Assembly (NCBI GenBank): GCA_017625775.1
Contig: JAGAKE010000011.1
Location: forward strand, 1 to 46,732
Reading direction: 5' to 3'
DNA from: Fibrobacteraceae bacterium
GTDB taxonomy: Bacteria; Fibrobacterota; Fibrobacteria; Fibrobacterales; Fibrobacteraceae
Length of the DNA stretch: 46,732 bases
This document shows, one piece after another, positions 1 to 7,654 of this stretch (positions within the stretch are counted from its first letter, which is position 1; each line of letters opens with the position of its first letter). A model generated the notes under the pieces. It saw nothing but the letters and a program-made list of their open reading frames with translations, ran no database searches and was not told the origin of the DNA. Both the position numbers and the translations under genes were made by a program.

Positions 1-184
1 CACCACTGACGTGACCGGCACGATTCAGCTTCCGGAAGGAGTAGAAATGGTAACTCCAGGCGATACAGTGACCATCCACGTGAACTTGATTGCGCCAATC
101 GCAATGGACAAGCAACTCCGTTTCGCCATCCGCGAAGGTGGCCGTACCGTTGGTGCTGGTTCCGTAACTGAAATCATCAAGTAA
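1..184 (+). CDS. tuf: Elongation factor Tu, C-terminal fragment
   Basis: This is the last 61 codons of EF-Tu; the rest lies upstream of the window. EF-Tu carries aminoacyl-tRNA to the ribosome in a GTP-dependent manner. The visible part is beta-barrel domain III. It holds the family motifs MVTPGDTV and [15 protein letters not shown] and ends in VTEIIK. The reading frame starts at base 2 and stops with TAA at 182-184. The order tuf, rpmG, tRNA-Trp, secE, nusG is a widespread bacterial arrangement, so this is probably the tuf copy of the secE cluster. I cannot tell whether a second tuf copy exists. Confidence 0.97.
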   Translation, partial: TTDVTGTIQLPEGVEMVTPGDTVTIHVNLIAPIAMDKQLRFAIREGGRTVGAGSVTEIIK

Positions 185-196
185 TCGGTAAGTAGC

Positions 197-349
197 ATGC
201 CAAGAGAACTAATTACGCTCGAATGCACCGAATGCAATCAGCGCAACTATGATTGCGATAAGAACAAACGTCTTCATCCTTCTCGCGTAGAATACAAGAA
301 GTACTGTCGTTTTTGCCGCAAGCATACGATTCACAAGGAAACAAAGTAA
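197..349 (+). CDS. rpmG: 50S ribosomal protein L33
   Basis: This is a 50-residue small large-subunit ribosomal protein starting [10 protein letters not shown]. It is of the zinc-binding type: Cys9 and Cys12 form one CxxC pair (LECTEC) and Cys38 and Cys41 form the second (YCRFC). Lys/Arg-rich stretches between them fit rRNA contact. It begins 12 bases after the tuf stop with only a weak GGTAAG-like ribosome site, so it is probably translated from the tuf transcript. It ends 12 bases before the tRNA gene. Length and cysteine pattern are normal for the family. Confidence 0.96.
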   Translation: MPRELITLECTECNQRNYDCDKNKRLHPSRVEYKKYCRFCRKHTIHKETK

Positions 350-361
350 GGTAGTGGTTAT

Positions 362-434
362 AGGTCAGTAGCTCAATTGGTAGAGTTACGGTCTCCAAAA
401 CCGTCGGTTGGGGGTTCGAGTCCCTCCTGACCTG
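362..434 (+). tRNA. trnW: tRNA-Trp (anticodon CCA)
   Basis: This 73-base cloverleaf has acceptor arms AGGTCAG (362-368) and CTGACCT (427-433), with discriminator G434. The anticodon stem pairs 388-392 with 400-404, and the loop CTCCAAA places anticodon CCA at 395-397. The T loop GGTTCGAGTCC is normal. The 3' CCA is not encoded, because CTCC follows G434. The gene sits between rpmG and secE on the same strand, so it is probably cut from the same precursor transcript. Confidence 0.97.
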
Positions 435-454
435 CTCCGCTCCAAGGTTATCCA

Positions 455-649
455 ATGCGTAAGATACAGCAATATGTTAAAGAAGTGATCCAGGAATTGA
501 AACTCGTGACCTGGCCGACTTGGGAAGAACTCAAGGGTTCTACGCTCGTGGTTATTATCTTCAGCATCATCATGGGATGCTATATTGCTGGTCTTGACTT
601 CGGGCTTTCCTGGGTAATCGATAAACTCTTGTCCAACGGAGGCTTCTAA
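455..649 (+). CDS. secE: Preprotein translocase subunit SecE
   Basis: This is a 64-residue inner-membrane protein that clamps the SecY channel. It is the short, single-span form of SecE. An amphipathic N-terminal helix (KEVIQELKLVTWPTWEEL, about residues 9-26) carries the family motif VTWPTWEE. One membrane segment follows at about residues 29-50. AAGG at 444-447 sits seven bases before the ATG. The TAA stop shares its last base with the nusG ATG, so translation of the two genes is probably coupled. Confidence 0.96.
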   Translation: MRKIQQYVKEVIQELKLVTWPTWEELKGSTLVVIIFSIIMGCYIAGLDFGLSWVIDKLLSNGGF

Positions 650-1185
650 TGAAATGGTATGCCATCCACACCTTTTCTGGCCAAGAGCAGAATATTAAGA
701 AATATTTGGAAATGAGAATTGAAAGCGAAGGTCTCCAAGAGAAGTTCGGTCAAATTCTTATTCCTACACGCCAGGTAACAGTTAATGGCAAACGTGGTAA
801 ACGCACAATGGTTCAGAATCTGTTGCCGGCTTATATTGTTATAGAAATGGAGCTGGACGAGCTCACCCAGCACCTAGTGACGACCATTCAGGGCGTTACT
901 AATTTTGTGGGAACGACACGAACCAATCGTACGCCGATTCCACTTTCTCAGAGCGAGGTCGATCGTCTTCTCGGAGTTGATCCTGATACTTCGATTGGGG
1001 ATGAGATCCAAATTCCTTATGAACACGGAGAAAGTGTCTGCATTAAGGAAGGTCCTTTCAAGGGCTTTGTAGGTACTGTGGAAGAAGTAGAAACAGATAA
1101 GTCAAAGTTAAAAGTGATGGTGTCTGTTTTTGGTCGTCCAACTCCTGTTGTTCTCACTTTCTCTCAAGTGGAACACGTCTCTTGA
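649..1185 (+). CDS. nusG: Transcription termination/antitermination factor NusG
   Basis: This 178-residue protein binds elongating RNA polymerase and links it to Rho or the ribosome. The N-terminal NGN domain begins KWYAIHTFSGQE, and LPAYIVIEME is the usual strand for clamp contact. The C-terminal KOW domain (about residues 125-178) contains EGPFKGFVGTVEEV. Length is standard. The start codon overlaps the secE stop by one base. The last gene of the pair ends 31 bases before rplK, and no terminator is visible between them. Confidence 0.97.
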   Translation: MKWYAIHTFSGQEQNIKKYLEMRIESEGLQEKFGQILIPTRQVTVNGKRGKRTMVQNLLPAYIVIEMELDELTQHLVTTIQGVTNFVGTTRTNRTPIPLSQSEVDRLLGVDPDTSIGDEIQIPYEHGESVCIKEGPFKGFVGTVEEVETDKSKLKVMVSVFGRPTPVVLTFSQVEHVS

Positions 1186-1216
1186 GTTCATTAGGTTTTT
1201 GATACGGAGATAAACA

Positions 1217-1642
1217 GTGGCTAAGAAAATAACAGGTTACATTAAGCTCCAGATTCCTGGTGGTGCTGCAAACCCAGCTCCTCCTGTTGGTCCTGCCCTT
1301 GGTCAAAAGGGTGTGAACATCATGGAATTCTGTAAGCAGTTTAATGCGAAAACTCAAGATGCTAAGGGAATGATTATTCCTGTAGTTATTACCGTTTATG
1401 CGGACAAGAGTTTTACGTTCATTACAAAAGTTCCGCCGGTTCCCGTTCTTATCAAGAAGGCTGTCGGCATTGAAACCGCCTCTGGTCAACCAAACCGTAA
1501 AAAAGTTGGTAAGATCACGCAGGCACAGATCCGTGAAATCGCTGAAAAGAAGATGCCGGATCTTAACACAATCGACCTCGAAGCCGCTATGCGCATGGTA
1601 ATGGGTACTGCTCGTTCCATGGGCGTTGAAGTAGTGGACTAA
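1217..1642 (+). CDS. rplK: 50S ribosomal protein L11
   Basis: This 141-residue protein is part of the GTPase-associated centre at the base of the L7/L12 stalk. The N-terminal domain has the proline-rich [18 protein letters not shown] stretch that binds factors and thiostrepton-type ligands. The C-terminal rRNA-binding domain ends with [13 protein letters not shown]. It starts with GTG at 1217 behind a GGAGA-like site at 1206-1210, and the protein begins (M)[11 protein letters not shown] as expected. The gap to rplA is 41 bases. Confidence 0.97.
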   Translation: MAKKITGYIKLQIPGGAANPAPPVGPALGQKGVNIMEFCKQFNAKTQDAKGMIIPVVITVYADKSFTFITKVPPVPVLIKKAVGIETASGQPNRKKVGKITQAQIREIAEKKMPDLNTIDLEAAMRMVMGTARSMGVEVVD

Positions 1643-1683
1643 GAGGCAGGTAATTCACCGTTACGTATCTGACAGGAAACACC

Positions 1684-2370
1684 ATGTTCAGAGGAAAAAA
1701 GTACAAGAAGATTGCTGCAGCATACGACCGTACCCAAATGTATGGTTTGGCTGATGCACTTCAAATTTTGAAAAAGTCCGAGGTAAAATTCGACCAAACT
1801 GTCGAAATTCATTTTAACCTCGGTGTGGACCCAAAACATTCCGACCAAGTGGTTCGTGGCACTGTTGTGCTACCGCATGGTACCGGTCGTCAGGTTCGCG
1901 TTTTGGTATTCTGCAAGGACAATAACCTTGAAGCAGCCAAAAATGCTGGTGCTGACTACGCTGGTGGCGATGACTTGGTTCAGAAAATCCAAAGCGGTTG
2001 GCTTGAATTCGACGCAGTCGTAGCAACTCCCGACATGATGCCGGTGATAAGCAAGGTTGCGAAGGTTCTTGGCCCTCGTGGATTAATGCCTAGCCCTAAG
2101 GCCGGCACAGTTACGATTAACGTCGCTCAAACTGTGAAGGAACTCAAGGCTGGTAAAATCCAGTATCGCGTGGATAAGGGCGCAAACGTTCATGCGCCGG
2201 TAGGAAAGCTTTCTTTCTCGGAAGAGCAGTTGATTGAAAACATCAAGGCTGTTATTGAATCCGTAGTAAAAGCTAAGCCGCAGACCTCTAAAGGTACTTA
2301 CATCAAGAGCATGTCTCTTGCTGCGACTATGACTCCGGGCATTAAACTTGATTTGGGCTTGACCCGATAG
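1684..2370 (+). CDS. rplA: 50S ribosomal protein L1
   Basis: This 228-residue protein forms the L1 stalk and helps release the E-site tRNA. Recognisable blocks are TVEIHFNLGVDPKHSDQ near residue 40, VLGPRGLMPSPKAGTV near residue 130 and KGTYIKSMSLAATMTPG near the C-terminus. In other bacteria L1 represses its own operon by binding a mimic of its rRNA site in the mRNA. I did not identify such a site here, although the 41-base gap before the gene would have room. The TAG stop is embedded in the AGGAG ribosome site of rplJ. Confidence 0.97.
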   Translation: MFRGKKYKKIAAAYDRTQMYGLADALQILKKSEVKFDQTVEIHFNLGVDPKHSDQVVRGTVVLPHGTGRQVRVLVFCKDNNLEAAKNAGADYAGGDDLVQKIQSGWLEFDAVVATPDMMPVISKVAKVLGPRGLMPSPKAGTVTINVAQTVKELKAGKIQYRVDKGANVHAPVGKLSFSEEQLIENIKAVIESVVKAKPQTSKGTYIKSMSLAATMTPGIKLDLGLTR

Positions 2371-2379
2371 GAGTACACG

Positions 2380-2898
2380 ATGAAAGCTATAGAAAAAAAG
2401 CAACAAACCGTGGAAGCCATCGCAGAGTCATTCAAGGATGCGACCGCCGTTTATCTACTCAACTTCCAAGGGATTACTGTAGAAAAAGATAACGCGCTTC
2501 GTCGTTCTTTGAAGAAGAATGGTGTAAAGTATCGCGCTATCAAGAACACCCTTTTGAAGCGTGTACTGGAAAAAATGGGCGTGTCCGGATTGGATGATGC
2601 TTTAACTGGCGCTACTTCGGTAATGGTCGGTTTTAGCGAAGATCCGCTTTTGCCGGCTCGTGAAATTGAAGCATTCCACAAGGCTAACCCCGATATCTTG
2701 CTAGCTAAGAGCCTATTTGTAGATGGCGAAATTATGCCAGGCTCAGCTGTTACCAATTTGGCAAAGATCCCGGATCGCAAGGGTATGATCGCTCAAGTGG
2801 TCACTATTATCCTTGGCCCTGGTTCCACAATTGCTGGACAGCTCAAAACGCTGCAGGAAAAATTGGAAGAAAACGAAGGTTCCAGCACGGAAGCCTAA
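2380..2898 (+). CDS. rplJ: 50S ribosomal protein L10
   Basis: This 172-residue protein anchors the L7/L12 dimers to the ribosome. The N-terminal rRNA-binding part contains AVYLLNFQGITVEK and the KYRAIKNTLLKR motif. The C-terminal helix that carries L7/L12 ends KTLQEKLEENEGSSTEA. AGGAG at 2369-2373 overlaps the rplA stop codon, so the genes are probably translationally coupled. With only nine bases between rplA and rplJ there is no room for the long L10 leader found in some bacteria, so any autoregulatory site must lie inside rplA. Confidence 0.96.
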   Translation: MKAIEKKQQTVEAIAESFKDATAVYLLNFQGITVEKDNALRRSLKKNGVKYRAIKNTLLKRVLEKMGVSGLDDALTGATSVMVGFSEDPLLPAREIEAFHKANPDILLAKSLFVDGEIMPGSAVTNLAKIPDRKGMIAQVVTIILGPGSTIAGQLKTLQEKLEENEGSSTEA

Positions 2899-2946
2899 CC
2901 ACAAACCACAAACAACTTTAACACGGAATAATCGGAGAAACACATC

Positions 2947-3318
2947 ATGGCAACAGATATCAAGGCTTTGGGCGATCAGATTGTTGGTCTTACCCTTCTT
3001 GAAGCCAAGCAATTGGCTGACTATCTTAAAGAAGAACATGGCATTGAAGCCGCCGCTGGTGGCGCAGTCGTTATGGCTGCTGCTCCTGCAGAAGCTGCTG
3101 AAGAAAAAACTGAATTTGACGTTATCCTCGTCGAATGCGGTGCCAAGAAAATGGACGTTCTCAAGGCTGTTCGCGCAATCACTGGCCTCGGCTTGAAGGA
3201 AGCGAAAGAACTTGTAGAAAAGGCTAACAGCGTTGTTAAGGAAGCAATGCCAAAGGCTGACGCTGAAAAGTTGAAGAAGGATCTGGAAGATCTTGGAGCA
3301 AAGGTTGCTCTAAAGTAA
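2947..3318 (+). CDS. rplL: 50S ribosomal protein L7/L12
   Basis: This 123-residue stalk protein recruits translation factors. It has an N-terminal dimerisation helix region (to about residue 33), a flexible Ala-rich hinge ([20 protein letters not shown], about residues 37-56) and a C-terminal factor-binding domain. That domain contains [19 protein letters not shown], with the usual GLGLKEAK loop. A cysteine (VECGAKK) replaces the more common residue in the first strand of the C-terminal domain. GGAGA precedes the ATG. A strong hairpin follows 26 bases after the stop. Confidence 0.97.
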   Translation: MATDIKALGDQIVGLTLLEAKQLADYLKEEHGIEAAAGGAVVMAAAPAEAAEEKTEFDVILVECGAKKMDVLKAVRAITGLGLKEAKELVEKANSVVKEAMPKADAEKLKKDLEDLGAKVALK

Positions 3319-3344
3319 TGCTTTCGGATAATTAATTCCTACAT

Positions 3345-3376
3345 CCAATAGCCTGCACTTTAGTGCGGGCTATTGG
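3345..3376 (+). promoter_or_regulatory. rplL-rpoB intergenic hairpin (attenuator or RNA-processing site)
   Basis: The arms CCAATAGCCTGCAC (3345-3358) and GTGCGGGCTATTGG (3363-3376) pair over 14 bp with one T-G wobble around a TTTA loop. Only a weak T-containing tract (TGTTTCTC) follows, so it is not a full intrinsic terminator. In E. coli the same gap holds a partial terminator and an RNase III site that set a lower level of rpoBC than of rplJL. A similar role here is inferred from position and structure. Confidence 0.7.
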
Positions 3377-3417
3377 TGTTTCTCAAAAAAAGAGTTTTAC
3401 TGGATGAGGTATTCCCT

Positions 3418-6400
3418 ATGACGGAGCGAAAGAGCTATTCCTCTAATAAGTTCCTACTAGAACTTCCTTATTTGATTGAAGTTCAGAAGGCATCCTACGA
3501 CCATTTCTTACAGGCTAATTTACAGCCTAACAAGCGTCTTAATGCAGGTCTCGAAAGAGTTTTTCGAGATAAGTTTCCTATGCAGGATGCTAAGGGTCTT
3601 AATGTCCTAAAATATGAAGGTTATTTTTTCGGAATTCCCAAATATACAATTACTGAATGCCGTGAAAGGGGCCTCACCTACGCGGTAGATCTTTGGGCTA
3701 ACTTGACCTTACAAGTTTTTGAAGAAGATGGCGAAGAACGTCGTCTTAAAGAAGAAATTAAGAACGAGGTTCGTATTTGCGAATTGCCGCAAATGACAGA
3801 AAACGGTTCGTTCATTATTAACGGTGCAGAACGCGTTGTTGTATCTCAATTGCATCGTTCTCCGGGCGTTAGTTTTGATGAAACAATCATGCCTAACGGT
3901 CGTTCAGATTACAAGAGCCGTATTATCCCATTGCGTGGTGCTTGGGTTGAATTTAATACAGACGGCGACATGCTTTATCTAGTCATTGATCGTAAGAAAA
4001 AAATGCCTGCAACCGTAATGCTTCGTTGCATTGGCTTTGAAACGACAAATGACATTCTTGCCTTGTTCTACAAGGATACTGAAACAGTAAATATTAAAGA
4101 ATCTGACATCAATGAATACATTGGTCGTATCGTATTTGATGACGTAATCGATGAAGAATCAGGTGATATTCTCGTTTATGCAAACCAGACTCTTGATGAA
4201 AAATTATGTGAAGTTCTTAATGCTGCTGGTGCACAAAAAATCGTGCTACTTTCAAAGGATGCAGAAGAAAATCATATCTTGATTCACAATACTTTGAAAG
4301 CAGACAAATGCAAATCTCGTGAAGATGCTTTGAATGCGATTTACTCCACAATGCATCAGTCTCAAGAAGCTGCTCCTAACATGGCGACAGCTGAAGCATA
4401 TTTCAAAAGCTTGTTCTTAGAAGACCCACAGAAATATGATTTAGGTGAAGTTGGTCGTTATCGTTTGAATGCTAAGGTATATACAAAAGCATTTGAAGAT
4501 CGTCTTAAAGAATTGAACTTGCAAAAGCCAAGTTTAGACACGATGACCATGTCACATGCAGACTTCCTTGCCATTATTGACTACATGGTTGGTCTCTACA
4601 ATGGTTCTTCGGGATTCTCTTTAGATGATATTGACCATTTAGGCAATCGTCGAATTCGTTCTGTTGGCGAACTTCTTGCAAACCAGCTTTCTATTGGTTT
4701 GACTCGTATGCAGAGAGTGATTGTTGAGCATCTCTCCTTGAAAAACGAAGATGAAAACCAAACTCCTCGTGAATTGTTTAATACACGTATGGTAAGTACG
4801 GTTGTTCAGTCATTCTTTGGTTCAAGCCAGTTGTCTCAATTCATGGATCAGATGAATCCACTTTCTGAATTGACTAACAAGCGCCGTCTTTCTGCACTTG
4901 GTCCTGGTGGTTTGACTCGTGATCGTGCCGGCTTTGAAGTGCGTGACGTTCATTATACTCATTATGGTCGTCTTTGCCCAATTGAAACACCAGAAGGTCC
5001 AAACATTGGTTTGATTAACTCTCTTGCAACTTTTGCAATTATTAACCACTTTGGATTCATTGAAACTCCTTATCGTGTAGTTGGGTTGCTTCCATTTAAG
5101 AGTGCTAATGGTCAAGAAGTCTTCTTCCCACAAGATAAATGGCATTTCGGCATTTACAAGGGATTTGTTCGTGAACCACACTTGTTTAATCAAGTAAAAA
5201 TTTCTGCAGACGAAGCGGATTCTGTAAGAATGCACTTGGATACTCGCCAACGTGATTTATTTGATTTATTCATTAACAAGGTTTTTGAATGTCACGATGA
5301 AGATGGTGAAGTTTACTATGTGCAGAATGGTTCTACACTTTCTGATTTTAACGGAAAGCCGGATTACGTACAGCAATCTAATCAAGTAGAACAAATTGTT
5401 TCTGACTTCATCACTTATTTAACGGCAGACGACGAAGATTCTTACGTCGTGGCTCCTGCAAGTACAGTTCTTGATGAAAATAATCGCTTTGCAGAAGAAT
5501 TCATCATTGTGCGTACTCGTAGTGAATATCCTCAAATCATGCGTCAGGATTCCATTGAAATTGGTGATTCTGAAACAGAACATGTGGATTTGATGGACGT
5601 TGCGCCAATGCAAATTGTTTCTGTAGCTGCTGGTTTGATTCCATTCCTAGAACACGATGATGCTAACCGTGCTTTGATGGGTTCCAACATGCAGCGTCAG
5701 GCTGTGCCTCTTTTACGTTCTGAAGCTCCTGTCGTAGGAACTGGTCTTGAACGTCGTGCTGCACTAGATTCAGGAACTGTTGTTCGTGCAAAACATTCTG
5801 GTCTTGTAACTTTTGTTGATGCAACAACGATTGTTGTTCGTCGTGGAACCATGGAAAATGGTGAATTCAAACCATTAGAAGGTTTGGGTGAAAATTATGA
5901 ATTCCTTGGTAAAGAACCTATTGACGAATACAAATTGCGTAAATTTGAACGCTCAAACCAAGATTCTTGTATCAACCAAAAGCCAATTGTTGATGTAGAT
6001 ACTTTCGTTCGTGCAGGTGATGTATTAGCGGATGGTGTTTCTACAGACCATGGTGAATTAGCTCTTGGTAAAAACATCTTGATTGGTTTCTTGCCATGGA
6101 ATGGTTATAACTATGAAGATGCTGTTATCATTTCTGAAGAATTAGCTATTAAGGATACATTTACTTCTATCCATATTGAAGAATATGAATTGGAAGTTCG
6201 CGATACCAAGCGTGGTCCTGAAGAACTTACTCGTGAAATTCCAAACGTCGGTGAAGATGCTTTGCGCAACTTGGACGAAAATGGAATTATTCGCGTTGGT
6301 GCAGAAGTGAATGTTGATGACATTCTCGTAGGTAAGGTAACTCCAAAGGGCGAAACAGAACTTTCTCCAGAAGAACGCTTATTACGTGCTATTTTCGGTG

Positions 6401-7653
6401 AAAAGGCTGGTGATGTTCGCGATACATCTTTGAAGGCTCCTCCTGGTATGAAGGGTGTTGTAATTGAAACTCGTGTCTTTACAAAGAAAGAACGTGATAA
6501 CAAGAAAAATCAACAACTAGATAAGCCAAAGATTGATGAAATTCGTGAAAAGTTCCAAGCTGAAATTGATGGAATTAAGGAATCTTGTTCGCATTATTTG
6601 TCTGAAATGCTTTTAGGCAAAGCTGCTGGCAAGGTATTTGACAACGAAACTCACGAAGTTATTTTCCGTGAAGGTCAAGCTTATACAGAATCAATGCTTC
6701 GTAACTTGGACGTAACAACGGTTTCTCCTGCATCTTGCTTTGTTCTTGATGACAAAGAACTTCAAGATAAAGTTTTGAGCCTTGTAAATGTTGCTCGTGA
6801 CAATCTTGATCGTCTCACTCGTACCATGGAAAAAGAAATTGATAAGGTAACGAAGGGCGATGAATTGAAACCAGGCGTGTTGCAAACTGTAAAGGTTTAC
6901 ATTGCTAAGAAGCGTTGTCTCTCCATTGGTGACAAGATGGCTGGTCGTCACGGAAACAAGGGTGTTGTATCAAAGATTGTTCCTGTGGAAGATATGCCAT
7001 TTACAGAAGATGGACGTCCGCTCCAAATTCTTTTGAACCCACTAGGCGTTCCTTCTCGTATGAACGTAGGTCAGGTACTTGAAGTGCATTTAGGTTGGGC
7101 AGCAAAAACTCTTGGATTCAAGGTTTCTACTCCTGTATTTGATGGTGCTTCATTTGATGAAATTACGGCTGAACTTGAAAAAGCTTATCAGAAGAATCCT
7201 ATTGTGGATTACGTTATGGATCCAGAAAACAATAGAATTATCGGTAAAGCCAAGCTTTATGATGGTCGTACTGGGGAACCATTCCTCAACCCTGTAACAA
7301 TCGGTTACATGTACTATTTGAAACTAGGTCACTTAGTAGATGATAAGATTCATGCTCGTTCTATTGGTTCTTATGCACTCGTAACACAACAACCTCTTGG
7401 CGGTAAGAGCCAGTTTGGTGGTCAGCGTTTCGGTGAAATGGAAGTTTGGGCACTTGAAGCTTATGGTGCTGCCTATACGTTGCAGGAATTGTTGACTGTT
7501 AAATCTGATGATGTGGTTGGACGTTCCAAAGTATATGACGCCATTGTACATGGAAAGAATACACCAAAGCCTGGTATTCCAGAATCCTTCCGCGTTATGA
7601 TTCGTGAAGTTCAGTCCTTGGGCTTAGACATTAAGACAACTGGAGATAAGTGA
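3418..7653 (+). CDS. rpoB: DNA-directed RNA polymerase subunit beta
   Basis: This is the 1411-residue catalytic beta subunit. I place the start at ATG 3418 (protein MTERKSYSSNKF) because GAGG at 3406-3409 lies eight bases upstream. A longer reading frame from TTG 3373 would begin inside the intergenic hairpin. Landmarks are the rifampicin pocket FFGSSQLSQFMDQ at about residues 466-478, followed by GPGGLTRDRAGFEVRD. GDKMAGRHGNKG lies at about 1171-1182, and QPLGGKSQFGGQRFGEMEVW is close to the C-terminus. Residue 487 is Asn where E. coli has His526, a known rifampicin contact. The protein is longer than E. coli RpoB (1342), so it carries lineage insertions. The gene ends one base before rpoC. 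Confidence 0.97.
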   Translation: MTERKSYSSNKFLLELPYLIEVQKASYDHFLQANLQPNKRLNAGLERVFRDKFPMQDAKGLNVLKYEGYFFGIPKYTITECRERGLTYAVDLWANLTLQVFEEDGEERRLKEEIKNEVRICELPQMTENGSFIINGAERVVVSQLHRSPGVSFDETIMPNGRSDYKSRIIPLRGAWVEFNTDGDMLYLVIDRKKKMPATVMLRCIGFETTNDILALFYKDTETVNIKESDINEYIGRIVFDDVIDEESGDILVYANQTLDEKLCEVLNAAGAQKIVLLSKDAEENHILIHNTLKADKCKSREDALNAIYSTMHQSQEAAPNMATAEAYFKSLFLEDPQKYDLGEVGRYRLNAKVYTKAFEDRLKELNLQKPSLDTMTMSHADFLAIIDYMVGLYNGSSGFSLDDIDHLGNRRIRSVGELLANQLSIGLTRMQRVIVEHLSLKNEDENQTPRELFNTRMVSTVVQSFFGSSQLSQFMDQMNPLSELTNKRRLSALGPGGLTRDRAGFEVRDVHYTHYGRLCPIETPEGPNIGLINSLATFAIINHFGFIETPYRVVGLLPFKSANGQEVFFPQDKWHFGIYKGFVREPHLFNQVKISADEADSVRMHLDTRQRDLFDLFINKVFECHDEDGEVYYVQNGSTLSDFNGKPDYVQQSNQVEQIVSDFITYLTADDEDSYVVAPASTVLDENNRFAEEFIIVRTRSEYPQIMRQDSIEIGDSETEHVDLMDVAPMQIVSVAAGLIPFLEHDDANRALMGSNMQRQAVPLLRSEAPVVGTGLERRAALDSGTVVRAKHSGLVTFVDATTIVVRRGTMENGEFKPLEGLGENYEFLGKEPIDEYKLRKFERSNQDSCINQKPIVDVDTFVRAGDVLADGVSTDHGELALGKNILIGFLPWNGYNYEDAVIISEELAIKDTFTSIHIEEYELEVRDTKRGPEELTREIPNVGEDALRNLDENGIIRVGAEVNVDDILVGKVTPKGETELSPEERLLRAIFGEKAGDVRDTSLKAPPGMKGVVIETRVFTKKERDNKKNQQLDKPKIDEIREKFQAEIDGIKESCSHYLSEMLLGKAAGKVFDNETHEVIFREGQAYTESMLRNLDVTTVSPASCFVLDDKELQDKVLSLVNVARDNLDRLTRTMEKEIDKVTKGDELKPGVLQTVKVYIAKKRCLSIGDKMAGRHGNKGVVSKIVPVEDMPFTEDGRPLQILLNPLGVPSRMNVGQVLEVHLGWAAKTLGFKVSTPVFDGASFDEITAELEKAYQKNPIVDYVMDPENNRIIGKAKLYDGRTGEPFLNPVTIGYMYYLKLGHLVDDKIHARSIGSYALVTQQPLGGKSQFGGQRFGEMEVWALEAYGAAYTLQELLTVKSDDVVGRSKVYDAIVHGKNTPKPGIPESFRVMIREVQSLGLDIKTTGDK

Positions 7654-7654
7654 T

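Noticed and set aside
3373..3417. Longer rpoB start at TTG 3373
   Set aside because: It begins inside the intergenic hairpin and has no ribosome site, while ATG 3418 has GAGG eight bases upstream and gives the normal N-terminus.
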